Source: CAYTKU01 sp964550845
GTDB lineage: Bacteria > Patescibacteriota > Patescibacteriia > Magasanikbacterales > UBA922
Length of the DNA stretch: 64,000 nt
Assembly: GCA_964550845.1 (NCBI GenBank)
Contig: CAZKAD010000002.1
Span: 16,501-80,500 of the forward strand
Reading direction: 5' to 3'
Positions 16,878-24,738 of the stretch are shown one piece after another. The notes under the pieces are model-generated. The model made no database searches. It had not been told where the DNA came from and worked only from the letters and a program-made list of their open reading frames with translations. Made by a program: the position numbers and the translations under genes. The first letter of the stretch is position 1; the number at the start of each line of letters is the position of its first letter.

Positions 16878-17489
16878 ATGAACTTTTTCGAGATTATTAC
16901 ACAAATGGATAAATATCTCCCTCAAACGATTAATCGTGTTCAACAAATCATCGAAGTTGCTAACGCTAAAACATTAGAGATCAAAAGTAAACCAGAAGTA
17001 AAGAAAATTATTTTTGCTGTTGAACATTCAATTGAGTTTGTTAAAGAATTGCTTGAAGAAAAGACCACGAAAAGAATAAGAAGGAAACAACATCAAGCTT
17101 TACTCGAAAAAATTCGATCTAGCAATGATGATACTTGTTTGGAAATGGCCGATCGCCGAAGATCAATTCAAGCCGTTCTTCTTGCTCTTCGTTATGGAAG
17201 ATACATTTCATCACTCGAAGCAATTCAGATTGCAATTAAGTATGGGCAATTTACTTTTTGTAAACTCGAACTTGAAATGTGGGCAGAAATTCCTTCCATT
17301 CCTGTAGATTATTACTACAAAGCAGTTGAACATGCAATTTACTTTTCCAGATATCGTTTACTCCGCCTTTTATTCACTCAACATTGTCTCGATTTTGAAC
17401 ATTTGTTTCAACATGCAAGACGATATTATCAAAAGTTACATCGGTCTGGACACCATTGTCACAGAAAAATTCAGAATTATTTGAGATGA
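16878..17489 (+). CDS. Hypothetical helical protein
   Basis: 203 aa, predicted almost wholly alpha-helical. Repeating helix pairs (ALRYGRYISSLEAIQIAIKY and similar) suggest a degenerate alpha-solenoid, perhaps ankyrin-like, but no canonical repeat is confirmed. The C-terminus is His/Arg-rich (HRSGHHCHRKIQ). The last 116 bp overlap the 3' end of the convergent PQ-loop gene. Function unknown. Confidence 0.7.
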   Translation: MNFFEIITQMDKYLPQTINRVQQIIEVANAKTLEIKSKPEVKKIIFAVEHSIEFVKELLEEKTTKRIRRKQHQALLEKIRSSNDDTCLEMADRRRSIQAVLLALRYGRYISSLEAIQIAIKYGQFTFCKLELEMWAEIPSIPVDYYYKAVEHAIYFSRYRLLRLLFTQHCLDFEHLFQHARRYYQKLHRSGHHCHRKIQNYLR

Positions 17490-17751
17490 GCCGAGAGAGA
17501 TATCTCCATCGAAGAATGTAAATAATCATATTTTGACACAAGGCAATTGAAGAAGAAACAATCCATACCCAATCATTTTCGATTATTCCATAAGCAATTG
17601 ATACGAGGTAACTTGAAGACTGAATGTTTAACATTTTGACTGAAATATCTCGAACTTTCTTAGTTCGAATCATTTTGAATATTTGAGGCAATCGATAAGT
17701 TAAACTCAGGATATTATACAAAATACCAAGAATCAAACTGGGAACTTCCAT
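17374..17751 (-). CDS. PQ-loop repeat membrane protein
   Basis: 125 aa from the ATG at 17751 (MEVPSLILGIL); the frame upstream begins only with TTG. It contains one PQ-loop unit, YRLPQIFKMIRTKKVRDIS, flanked by hydrophobic helices, then SYLVSIAYGII and a further membrane helix (IVSSSIALCQNMIIYIL). PQ-loop proteins (SWEET/cystinosin/KDEL-receptor-like) are membrane transporters or receptors. Three helices match a half-transporter (semiSWEET-like) size, which would work as a dimer. The tail overlaps the convergent gene by 116 bp. Transport substrate unknown. Confidence 0.75.
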   Translation of the reverse strand: MEVPSLILGILYNILSLTYRLPQIFKMIRTKKVRDISVKMLNIQSSSYLVSIAYGIIENDWVWIVSSSIALCQNMIIYILRWRYLSRLISNNSEFFCDNGVQTDVTFDNIVLHVETNVQNRDNVE

Positions 17752-17819
17752 TCGAAAGAGAAAGAGCAATGAAAATTGAGTTTTTTGTTTGATTCTTTTT
17801 GAACAGTTCAATTTTAACG

Positions 17820-18554
17820 ATGGAATCTTGGGTCGAAGAAACAGTTCGTAATTTCTCAGTTAATCTCCACACCGTTGAACGGGAAATGGGGAAAAAGTAC
17901 GAAATTCCATCTGAATTTCGGTCAATAAATATTGATCAACACGAAGAGCAAGATCGACAAGAGCAAGAAGAAAGTGATCAAGAATCGAAAATGTCTGGAG
18001 AATCAGACCAAGATAATATTTTTAAACCTGGAGTTCAACTTTCCGCGAAATCTGATCAAAAAATCACCTTTCGCCAAAAGATGAAATATATGATTCGATT
18101 TGCAATTCAAAACCACACTTTGCTACCAGCTTTCCAGTATGAAGGTATTTCATACAAATACTCTCCGAAATTAATTGAGCGTGTGGTTGAATTTTTCAGT
18201 CGCGAAGAACAGTCTCGAGAAGAAGCGAATTTCTTTCGAAAGGAAATTTTAAGAGACTTTAATCTCACACTTAGTCCAAAGTTGATGAGAGAACTTTACA
18301 ATCAGGCAGATCTTCGTAATGTCGATCATATGACCAAAGCTGAACTTCGACAATTTTTTGATTATGTGATCGAGCATCCATATGAAGATATTGGTCAAGT
18401 AGCAAAAAGATTCAACTACACAAGAGAAAAAACGAAACGAATTTGGAGAAGATATATTTACATCTTTATTTGCAAAGGTCGTCCTCGCATTCGACCTGAA
18501 GACTTTGATTTGATTCGACTTGATTTGCTTCAACTCGGACCAAAACGGAGATAA
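17820..18554 (+). CDS. Hypothetical protein, possible helix-turn-helix
   Basis: 244 aa from the ATG at 17820 (MESWVEETV). An acidic low-complexity stretch (EEQDRQEQEESDQESK) near residues 45-70 precedes a basic C-terminal region. AELRQFFDYVIEHPYEDI then VAKRFNYTREKTKRIWRRY looks like a helix-turn-helix in which the second helix is Arg/Lys-rich. DNA binding is an inference. Divergent from the PQ-loop gene with a 68-bp spacer. Confidence 0.65.
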   Translation: MESWVEETVRNFSVNLHTVEREMGKKYEIPSEFRSINIDQHEEQDRQEQEESDQESKMSGESDQDNIFKPGVQLSAKSDQKITFRQKMKYMIRFAIQNHTLLPAFQYEGISYKYSPKLIERVVEFFSREEQSREEANFFRKEILRDFNLTLSPKLMRELYNQADLRNVDHMTKAELRQFFDYVIEHPYEDIGQVAKRFNYTREKTKRIWRRYIYIFICKGRPRIRPEDFDLIRLDLLQLGPKRR

Positions 18555-18632
18555 TTTCCATCAATTGAAATGCGAAAAATGAATTATTTTTTGTATTCTT
18601 TTCGAAGAATTACAAATTGTTAAAAAGACGGG

Positions 18633-18803
18633 ATGCCATACGATCAATTTACTCAAGTATTGAAAGTTTTGATGCGGATGCATTCACCTTTGTTTCCTTG
18701 TGTAACCGCGAAGAGACTTATGATTCGAACTTCAAAACCATTGTTGAGAAGATGGACTATTCGTCGAGGTTATCGACATCGAGTGAGTAAAGAAAAGAAA
18801 TAA
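18633..18803 (+). CDS. Small very basic protein (56 aa)
   Basis: An ATG at 18633 opens 56 codons ending at TAA 18801-18803. The sequence is Arg/Lys-rich, with TSKPLLRRWTIRRGYRHR near the C-terminus, and predicted charge is strongly positive. It fills the gap between the 17820 gene and the convergent resolvase gene and follows a TTCG hairpin near 18593-18614. A nucleic-acid-binding or packaging role is possible but unproven. Confidence 0.5.
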   Translation: MPYDQFTQVLKVLMRMHSPLFPCVTAKRLMIRTSKPLLRRWTIRRGYRHRVSKEKK

Positions 18804-18829
18804 CCTTTCGAGGTGATTTCACGATTTCA

Positions 18830-19381
18830 TTACAATGGAGAATTTGCAGCGCAAAGTTCAGACAATTTTCGAAACGCTTTTAACTGGAGATATGAATCGG
18901 CCAGATCGTCATTCTTCTTTCCGGAGAGTTTTTTGCAACCGTCATGATCTTTTTGTTCGACAAAGATTGAAAGAGCTTTAGTAATTGCCCAATTTTTTCG
19001 ATCAGCTTTTTTCGGCATTTTCGGAGCCTTAAGTACACGTGTTTTGTTTGCGGCTGAAAAAAGATCGATATGTTTAAATGGTCCAAAATGATATTTGAAG
19101 AAGCCAAACAGACAACCTTGAATTAATTGGGCCTTCGGATTCAAGTTAAGTTGTCGTTCAATAATAATTGCTGAACAAGACTGCCAAATTGCAAAATGTT
19201 GAAGAAGAAACTGAAATAATTGAGTATATCTTTCACCATGCCCATCAAAATCAATCACTTCCCAAAGTATTCGCTTGCCATTGTAGAGCAAATCATTTGG
19301 AGAGAATTCTTCGACATAAAAAGCACAATTTCGAAATCCGGGGTCAATGCTACAGATTCGAATTTTGTCGGTTGAATTCAT
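18830..19381 (-). CDS. Holliday junction resolvase (poxvirus A22/RuvC-like)
   Basis: 183 aa. The RNase H-like core has IRICSIDPGFRNCAF (first catalytic Asp at residue 13), AIIIERQLNLNPKAQ (catalytic Glu) and the C-terminal KKNDDLADSYLQL (last Asp pair). The order and spacing match the A22-type resolvases of poxviruses and other large DNA viruses. These cleave four-way DNA junctions and resolve replication concatemers. Length is usual. It is convergent with the small basic gene, with a 26-bp spacer. Confidence 0.93.
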   Translation of the reverse strand: MNSTDKIRICSIDPGFRNCAFYVEEFSPNDLLYNGKRILWEVIDFDGHGERYTQLFQFLLQHFAIWQSCSAIIIERQLNLNPKAQLIQGCLFGFFKYHFGPFKHIDLFSAANKTRVLKAPKMPKKADRKNWAITKALSIFVEQKDHDGCKKLSGKKNDDLADSYLQLKAFRKLSELCAANSPL

Positions 19382-19480
19382 TTCTTTATATGGATGGACT
19401 TTAATTAAATAATTAAGAGAGAAATTTTCGTATTAAACATCAAAATAATTCGCCAAAGATTGGTTTTAGAGAAGAATAAA

Positions 19481-19714
19481 ATGGGGAACTCATCAACATA
19501 CAAAATTATTCAATTGCCGAAAGATAAGTATTTCGATTATGCAGCTGGGATTATTGATCTTAATCGTGATCTTAATGTAATCTATGTTTATTGTGAACAT
19601 TTCTTTACACTTACACAACAAAGAGATGATAAAATTTTATCTTTTAAGATACATACAAAACCACCAAAAACTGTCAATATTAGAAATTTTCCCGGAGTCT
19701 ATTGGCTCCGTTAA
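19481..19714 (+). CDS. Hypothetical small protein
   Basis: 77 aa from the ATG at 19481 (MGNSSTYKIIQLP); a seven-codon extension begins only at TTG. Start MGNSS fits an N-myristoylation consensus (Gly2, Ser5/6), so membrane anchoring is possible. The body is predicted beta-rich with a YVYCEHFF segment. No domain recognised. Confidence 0.6.
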   Translation: MGNSSTYKIIQLPKDKYFDYAAGIIDLNRDLNVIYVYCEHFFTLTQQRDDKILSFKIHTKPPKTVNIRNFPGVYWLR

Positions 19715-19804
19715 AAAGTAATCAAGGCTATCAAAAAGTAAACTTTTATTATTGGTCTTAGTTTTAATCTCAGTTTCAAAATAGACGTTTAACTACTAAT
19801 ATAC

Positions 19805-19819
19805 AAAATTGATTTTTTC
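19805..19819 (+). promoter_or_regulatory. Promoter-like AAAATTGATTTTTTC motif
   Basis: A consensus copy 62 bases before the ATG at 19882 in a 167-bp spacer that otherwise holds one degenerate GTTTAAC repeat half and no gene. Confidence 0.5.
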
Positions 19820-19881
19820 TGTCTTTGTTATGAGAGATTTAACAAAAAATCAAAAGTTGATTATTTGGATCAGGATTTGTA

Positions 19882-20373
19882 ATGTTTGGTTCGAATTCAG
19901 TTTTGAATAATTCTCTAAATATTCACGCGAAAGCTAGTCGAGCTTATAAGTCTAAGTCTAAAAATTATACTTCTCGCCGGTGTTCATTGCTGGAAGCGAA
20001 AAAAGAATATCTCGAAGAGATCTACGATGATATTCTCGAACAAAATTTAGTTTCGCAGCAAATTATAGAACAAGAAGAACAAATTATTCGTCGATTAATT
20101 CTTGACGATGTCGGTGAAAAATTGATGCCTCGTGTAGGAGCTTGTTCAATTCAGAGGAAAGGAATGCATCTCGGAGAAATAGTTATTACTCTTGATCCTT
20201 TCGACAAAATTTTCCTCGAAATGAAACATGTCGAGAAAATTGTCGACAAACTTCGACAAAAATATATTGCCAATTGGGCTCAAGAAAAGAAGATATCATT
20301 TGGATATGGAGTTCACGCCGTAACCGATGGCAAGATTTCTTTTACTGCATCGTTGCATTGTTATACTGATTAA
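19882..20373 (+). CDS. Hypothetical protein
   Basis: 163 aa. The N-terminal 35 residues are Ser/Lys-rich and probably disordered. Residues 36-75 form a long charged helix (YLEEIYDDILEQNLVSQQII), followed by a beta-rich domain with a second charged helix. No known domain. Downstream is a perfect hairpin shared with the convergent Vps62-like gene. Confidence 0.7.
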   Translation: MFGSNSVLNNSLNIHAKASRAYKSKSKNYTSRRCSLLEAKKEYLEEIYDDILEQNLVSQQIIEQEEQIIRRLILDDVGEKLMPRVGACSIQRKGMHLGEIVITLDPFDKIFLEMKHVEKIVDKLRQKYIANWAQEKKISFGYGVHAVTDGKISFTASLHCYTD

Positions 20374-20393
20374 TAAATCTCTCGAGATTTATT
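20372..20393. terminator. Gene-junction hairpin, 9-bp stem, CTCG loop
   Basis: AATAAATCT-CTCG-AGATTTATT between two convergent genes; it begins inside the stop codon of the plus-strand gene. Confidence 0.6.
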
Positions 20394-20401
20394 ATAACTT
20401 T

Positions 20402-21175
20402 TTAACAGCATCCAAAAAATCTCTTCCACCAACTTGTTGAAACTGGCGGATCTTCATTCCAGGCCGAATGAAACGCTGGAAAATTTGAGTGATCAGGCCA
20501 GCCGAGATGAACCTTTATTTTTTGCCATTCCGGAATTTCCTCTTCAATCTGAATAATTCGGGGAATCCACAATTGTCCTTTTTCGGTATAGTCATTCACC
20601 GTTCCAAAATAACGGAACCATGTTTTAGCATGAGGATACAACGCATGCGAATTCCAGGCTACATAAATCACCGGAGATTCATCTTGATATTCAATATCTT
20701 CACCGTTCAGCCACAAACCATCCTTTGAGCCATGAGCTCCGAAGTAAACTTTACTAATTTTATACGTCGTTGGATCAAGAAGAAAAGTAACTCGTTCAAG
20801 ATCGCCTTGATGAGCTCCAGCGGAAATACATCCGCAACTCGGGGTTCCACATACATTCAAATTTCCATTAAATGGGAATATCAGAAAGAAAACAACTCGA
20901 ATAAATTGTGGATCTCGGCGATCGACTCGTGCATAAACTGGAGCATCAAGAGATCCTTCAAGTTCGGTGTGTTTAAGTGAATAACCATTTGAATAACGAA
21001 GTAATCTTTGAACTGGCTCTTTCTCTTCTTGAAGAGATAATACTTTTTCGGTTGGAGTCCAAACCTCGGCACTTTGAATCATCTTTTCAACCTCTTGTGG
21101 AAAGAACGCTTCTTTCCGATGAAACCAAAAGATTGGCCGAATTGAATTTAGCAAATCGGAATCTGATAACTCCAT
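20402..21175 (-). CDS. Vps62-related protein
   Basis: 257 aa. It carries the recognisable features of the Vps62 family: RPIFWFHRKEAFFPQEVEKM at the start, a beta-strand core with VVFFLIFPFNG, AGAHQGDLERVTFLLD (GxHxGDWE-like), FGAHGSKDGLW and VIYVAWNSHALYPHAKTW. Vps62 proteins are linked genetically to vacuolar protein sorting in fungi and occur in plants and some large viruses; their biochemistry is poorly known. Cysteines CGTPSCGC near the middle and a C-terminal FFGCC are notable and might be lipidated or metal-binding (inference). Confidence 0.75.
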   Translation of the reverse strand: MELSDSDLLNSIRPIFWFHRKEAFFPQEVEKMIQSAEVWTPTEKVLSLQEEKEPVQRLLRYSNGYSLKHTELEGSLDAPVYARVDRRDPQFIRVVFFLIFPFNGNLNVCGTPSCGCISAGAHQGDLERVTFLLDPTTYKISKVYFGAHGSKDGLWLNGEDIEYQDESPVIYVAWNSHALYPHAKTWFRYFGTVNDYTEKGQLWIPRIIQIEEEIPEWQKIKVHLGWPDHSNFPAFHSAWNEDPPVSTSWWKRFFGCC

Positions 21176-21257
21176 CCCTTTGGGTATTTTATTTACTCAA
21201 AATTTGTTTAATTGGTTCCCTTTTGGATGGTAAAAATAACTTTCCTCGAGAGGAGAG

Positions 21258-21845
21258 TTAATTCTTCGCAGCGGTAGCAGTAGCAGTGTAGTGATCTTCA
21301 ATGTCGGATAAAATCAGATTGATCAAAGTCAATCCTTCAATTTCTCTTTGTCCTCCATATTCTGGATACTGAAAATGTCCCGCTGATCGTATGATTTGTT
21401 CATAAGAAGCAAACATTGGAAATCGAACATTCGTAACAATGGAGATTCGAATTTTAAGATCATTATCCAGAATGGCGTTAGCCAAATCTTTTTCAGTTGA
21501 GACTTCATTCTCGACATATTTTTGATATGCTTGAGCTTCTTCTTTGAAAGTGAGAAAATTGACGTTCACATTCGATGCTTTGAACCAACGATACATTACA
21601 TGATCGAAAAGGTTATAAGTTTCGTGATCATCATTGTCGTCGTCATTACGATCTCTCGTCTCAATCTGAAGTTGCTTTGTCTTTTTGGCGCACAATGCAA
21701 ACCGAGATAAAACGACGTCAAATATTTCCTTATTGATGATGAGGTCTGGTACAACTGTCGGTTCACCATCATTGTCAACCACAATTTTACCCAATCGATC
21801 TTTTCCTTCAAGGAAGTAAAGAGAAATTTTAGTCATCTTACTCAT
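21258..21845 (-). CDS. Hypothetical protein
   Basis: 195 aa from the ATG at 21845; an alternative ATG lies three codons later. An acidic, Asp-rich loop (RDRNDDDNDDHETYN) sits mid-protein, and a hydrophobic beta segment (LKIRISIVTNVRFPMF) is followed by a tyrosine-rich stretch. The C-terminus ends in an Ala/Thr run. No domain recognised. A small hairpin precedes the stop on the 3' side. Confidence 0.7.
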   Translation of the reverse strand: MSKMTKISLYFLEGKDRLGKIVVDNDGEPTVVPDLIINKEIFDVVLSRFALCAKKTKQLQIETRDRNDDDNDDHETYNLFDHVMYRWFKASNVNVNFLTFKEEAQAYQKYVENEVSTEKDLANAILDNDLKIRISIVTNVRFPMFASYEQIIRSAGHFQYPEYGGQREIEGLTLINLILSDIEDHYTATATAAKN

Positions 21846-21942
21846 CTCTTATTGTTGTGTGATCACTTGAATCTTTAATCATGAGAGAATTCCTCATCTA
21901 AAAAATCAGTTTTCGGATCGAATGGGGTAAATTGTTTGCTTC

Positions 21943-22446
21943 TCAAGAGAAGAAAACTACTTTAATAACGAAACCGATTTCAACGATTAAGGCAATAATG
22001 CTGAATGTGAGAGAAAAGCCCCAGCCGACAATATCAATTCGATTGGTAAATGAATGCTCTCGAGTCGGATTCACGTAACAAGTGATACTCAAAGAAGACT
22101 GAACAGAGGCAAGGTTACTTTGAACCTTTGTTCGGGTTTGTCCTCCGACTCTCCAAAATTCTTCAAGTGCCGGAAACTGATTTGTGGTGGTTCCATTTGA
22201 GTCTGCACACTGATAAAACCAGTTTCCAGTCCATCGCATGGCAATTGAATCTGAGCCTTCGAATTTCACATCACTCAAAGGAGGAGAACATAAACATTGA
22301 TCCCACTGTTGCAATTGGCTATCTTTGTGAACCACAAGACAGCTAATCACAAACCAGGCCACAGTTCCAAAGAAAACCAAAATGCACATAACAAACAAAA
22401 GGACAGTTTGACTGTCACAATTGCATCCGGAAGAAGAGCGAGTCAT
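21943..22446 (-). CDS. Two-pass membrane protein
   Basis: 167 aa. Hydrophobic helices lie at about residues 12-36 (LLFVMCILVFFGTVAWFVIS) and 138-165 (GFSLTFSIIALIVEIGFVIK). Between them is a domain of about 100 residues with four cysteines (CLCSPP, YQCAD, TCYVN) that could form disulfides if lumenal or virion-external. A Cys-containing start (SSGCNCDS) precedes the first helix. This is typical of viral inner-membrane or envelope proteins; exact role unknown. A promoter-like motif lies about 80 bp upstream. Confidence 0.75.
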   Translation of the reverse strand: MTRSSSGCNCDSQTVLLFVMCILVFFGTVAWFVISCLVVHKDSQLQQWDQCLCSPPLSDVKFEGSDSIAMRWTGNWFYQCADSNGTTTNQFPALEEFWRVGGQTRTKVQSNLASVQSSLSITCYVNPTREHSFTNRIDIVGWGFSLTFSIIALIVEIGFVIKVVFFS

Positions 22447-22524
22447 TATTGTTTTGATTTTTTACGTTTATATATGTAAATGTTTAAATGTGTGAATGTT
22501 TGAATAACGTTAAGTTGTGCAGTG

Positions 22525-22540
22525 AAAAAAATCAATTTTA
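22525..22540 (-). promoter_or_regulatory. Promoter-like AAAATTGATTTTTT (minus)
   Basis: Minus-strand copy of the recurrent element, paired back-to-back with the plus-strand copy at 22554 between two divergent genes. Confidence 0.55.
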
Positions 22541-22553
22541 AAAAGGGATGTTC

Positions 22554-22568
22554 AAAATTGAGTTTTTT
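22554..22568 (+). promoter_or_regulatory. Promoter-like AAAATTGAGTTTTTT (plus)
   Basis: Plus-strand copy 67 bases before the family A ATG at 22636. The same variant with GAGT recurs at 23957 before another family A gene. Confidence 0.55.
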
Positions 22569-22635
22569 TCTAAAGTAATTACATTCTTTCATCTTTTCGT
22601 CTTTTTATCCGCCACTAAGATCGATCCTCCCGAAA

Positions 22636-23214
22636 ATGGCACTTGTTAAAAATTGCCTTATCATTTCTCTTGAATGCGATTACAATGACATGATACAACA
22701 ATATCGCGTTTCCCGATATGCCGAAGGCAAGCAATTGTCCTTCGGTGAAGGAAAACAAAAGGTCTCGACAGTTCTATATCAAGATCAAACTGGTGGTCAA
22801 TTTCGAACAATTGACTTTTTTATTCAAGCGTTGAAGCAAGGAAAGGTTTTTGATGTTTACAGTCAACAAGTTTCACTCTCAAAGTTCAAATGGAAACTCT
22901 TTTTGACTTCAAAATACCATCGAGTTGGAGATATTCCTCCATTGGAACAATTGAGCGAAGAATTCAAACGATTTGTTTGGACTGATAAAGTATTCGCAGA
23001 ATATCTTTCCGCAAATGACGGTGATGAATGTAAGGATCTGTTTGCAAATTACACTGTGATGATTGATTTGTCCCAACAAATTTGGAAAAGGAGAGATTTG
23101 CTTGATTTTCTTCAACAAAAGCCATCTGCGGAACTTGATCGAGACAGTGATCCTGAAGTCTACAAACAATTTGCCCAGTTTGAAGACAAACTATTTGGAT
23201 TGTTAAAAGAATAA
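22636..23214 (+). CDS. Family A paralogue, unknown function
   Basis: 192 aa. The core reads FFIQALKQGKVFDVYS, SKFKWKLFLTSKYH, PPLEQLSEEFKRF and the C-terminal FAQFEDKLFGLLKE, matching the family A genes at 1-501, 589, 23331 and 24118 in order and spacing. It is the first of three in tandem, each followed by a near-identical hairpin, which indicates duplication of gene plus 3' signal. No enzymatic motif or membrane segment. The tandem and dispersed copies suggest an expanded family under host-interaction selection (inference). Confidence 0.85.
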   Translation: MALVKNCLIISLECDYNDMIQQYRVSRYAEGKQLSFGEGKQKVSTVLYQDQTGGQFRTIDFFIQALKQGKVFDVYSQQVSLSKFKWKLFLTSKYHRVGDIPPLEQLSEEFKRFVWTDKVFAEYLSANDGDECKDLFANYTVMIDLSQQIWKRRDLLDFLQQKPSAELDRDSDPEVYKQFAQFEDKLFGLLKE

Positions 23215-23246
23215 CCGAATGAAAGAATGAAAAATAAAAAGTAATC

Positions 23247-23272
23247 TTTCTTTTCCTCTCGAGGAAAAGAAA
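23247..23272. terminator. Gene-junction hairpin, 11-bp stem, CTCG loop
   Basis: Perfect TTTCTTTTCCT-CTCG-AGGAAAAGAAA. Near-copies with one mismatch follow the next two family A genes (about 23935-23960 and 24693-24720). Confidence 0.65.
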
Positions 23273-23284
23273 ATTGATTTTTTT
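23270..23284 (+). promoter_or_regulatory. Promoter-like AAAATTGATTTTTTT motif
   Basis: Directly abuts the 3' arm of the preceding hairpin and lies 46 bases before the ATG at 23331, so termination and re-initiation signals are fused. Confidence 0.55.
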
Positions 23285-23330
23285 CTCTTCTTTTCTGGTG
23301 AAATTTAAAAGTCTACAATTAATTATCTAT

Positions 23331-23927
23331 ATGGCGCTTCCTCAAAATCATTTGGCAATCAAAGTATCATTTGATCGACAAGATCGTGTTGCGAGTTATC
23401 AAATCTCTCATAAGGACAAAGGAGAATTTGTCCCAGTACACAAAAATAAGAATTGTGGAAGCTATCTTCGTGGATACGAAAATAAGAACGATAACTTGAC
23501 GTTCAATCTATTCACTCTTGCTGTGAGTAAAGGACTGGTGTGGACTCGAGAAGATGAATCGAAGAAGGTTGATGAATCGACGTTCAAGTGGAATACTTTT
23601 GTCTGCTCGACATATCGCTCACTTGCGATGTTGCCTCCACTTGACGAACTGAAAGAAGCATATTCTACATTTGAAATGTCGAATGAAGGAATGAAAAAAT
23701 TTCTTCAAAAAGCCGATGACATTATGAATCAATATCACATCATAATTGATGTCGAAAAGCAACCCGAATTGACGAGAGATCTTCTCGATCTTCTCAACCA
23801 AAAAGATTACGTTTTGGCTGATGAGAACGAGATTGAAGATCAAGATGAGATGGGTGACTATACAGAGAATCTTGCCTTTTTCAACAAAGTTGAAGACCTC
23901 TTGTATCTTCTTATACAACGCGCATAA
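23331..23927 (+). CDS. Family A paralogue, unknown function
   Basis: 198 aa from the ATG at 23331 (MALPQNHLAIKVSF). The upstream frame back to 23274 runs through the promoter-like motif and starts at TTG, so it is rejected. Core: LAVSKGLVWTRED, ESTFKWNTFVCSTY, LPPLDELKEAYSTFEM, C-terminal FFNKVEDLLYLLIQ. It is closest to the next gene (24118), with which it shares LAIKVSF, SHK and the CSTYxSL block, so these two are the most recent duplicates. Confidence 0.85.
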   Translation: MALPQNHLAIKVSFDRQDRVASYQISHKDKGEFVPVHKNKNCGSYLRGYENKNDNLTFNLFTLAVSKGLVWTREDESKKVDESTFKWNTFVCSTYRSLAMLPPLDELKEAYSTFEMSNEGMKKFLQKADDIMNQYHIIIDVEKQPELTRDLLDLLNQKDYVLADENEIEDQDEMGDYTENLAFFNKVEDLLYLLIQRA

Positions 23928-24024
23928 ATAATATTTCTTCTCCTCTCGAGGAAAAGAAAATTGAGTTTTTTCTCTTTATTGTTGATGAAATTAAGAATTC
24001 GTCAATTAAAAGTCTCCGGGACTC

Positions 24025-24117
24025 ATTAAACGTTCTTAAAGAACTGGTTAAACGTTCTTAAAGAACTGGTTAAACGTTCTTAAAGAACTGGTTAAACGTT
24101 CTTAAAGAAACGGTTAA
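24025..24117. repeat. Hairpin-linker repeat array, four units
   Basis: Four units of GTTCTT-AA-AGAAC-type hairpin joined by TGGTTAAAC. The last unit carries A-C changes next to the linker and runs GGTTAAATG into the ATG of the family A gene. The same stem class is found at the window end. Confidence 0.9.
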
Positions 24118-24681
24118 ATGGAGATTCCCCAAGAATACTTAGCAATTAAAGTGTCTTTCAATTTAAAATCTAATACCACCCATTATAGCATTAGTCACAA
24201 ACGAGAAGGCCAATATATTCCTATTCAAAATAGTATAAAATTTGTCTTTTATTTTCGCCGTTATGGGAATAAGAGCATTAATAATTATCTAGCTCATAGT
24301 TTGTTTATTCGCGCCTTGGATAAAGGTTTGGTATGGACGCAAACGGATAATCCAAGACGGATTGAAGCATCTGAATTCAAGTGGAATGCCTTTCTTTGCT
24401 CAACCTATCAGTCGCTAGAAAGGTTACCTCCCCTCGGCGAATTGAAAGAGCAATATTCTTCATTTGAGATGAAGGATGTAGACATAAAAAATTTATTTCT
24501 AAAGGATGGTACAATTATGGATCAATATTTCATCGCCATTGATGTTACTCGGAAACCTAAACTTATTGCTGCATTTCTTGAGCATATTGATCAAAAATGT
24601 TTTGTTTCGGTTGTTGAGAACGAAGATAAAGATCTTGAACTCTTCAACACTACCGAAACGTTTTTGTTTATGCTTGTATAA
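24118..24681 (+). CDS. Family A paralogue, unknown function
   Basis: 187 aa. Core: FIRALDKGLVWTQTD, SEFKWNAFLCSTYQSL, RLPPLGELKEQYSSFEM, and a C-terminus ending LFNTTETFLFMLV. Close to the 23331 gene. The start codon is created at the edge of a hairpin-linker array, so its leader is entirely repeat-derived, unlike its sisters which have ordinary leaders. The same 3' hairpin type follows the stop. Function unknown. Confidence 0.85.
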   Translation: MEIPQEYLAIKVSFNLKSNTTHYSISHKREGQYIPIQNSIKFVFYFRRYGNKSINNYLAHSLFIRALDKGLVWTQTDNPRRIEASEFKWNAFLCSTYQSLERLPPLGELKEQYSSFEMKDVDIKNLFLKDGTIMDQYFIAIDVTRKPKLIAAFLEHIDQKCFVSVVENEDKDLELFNTTETFLFMLV

Positions 24682-24738
24682 CAAATTTAAATATTTCTTC
24701 TCCTCTCGAGGAAAAGAAATAACAACTCTATTTCATAA

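Noticed and set aside
24025..24117. Array could be a CRISPR
   Set aside because: Units are directly tandem with no unique spacers, and the genome context is a eukaryotic virus.
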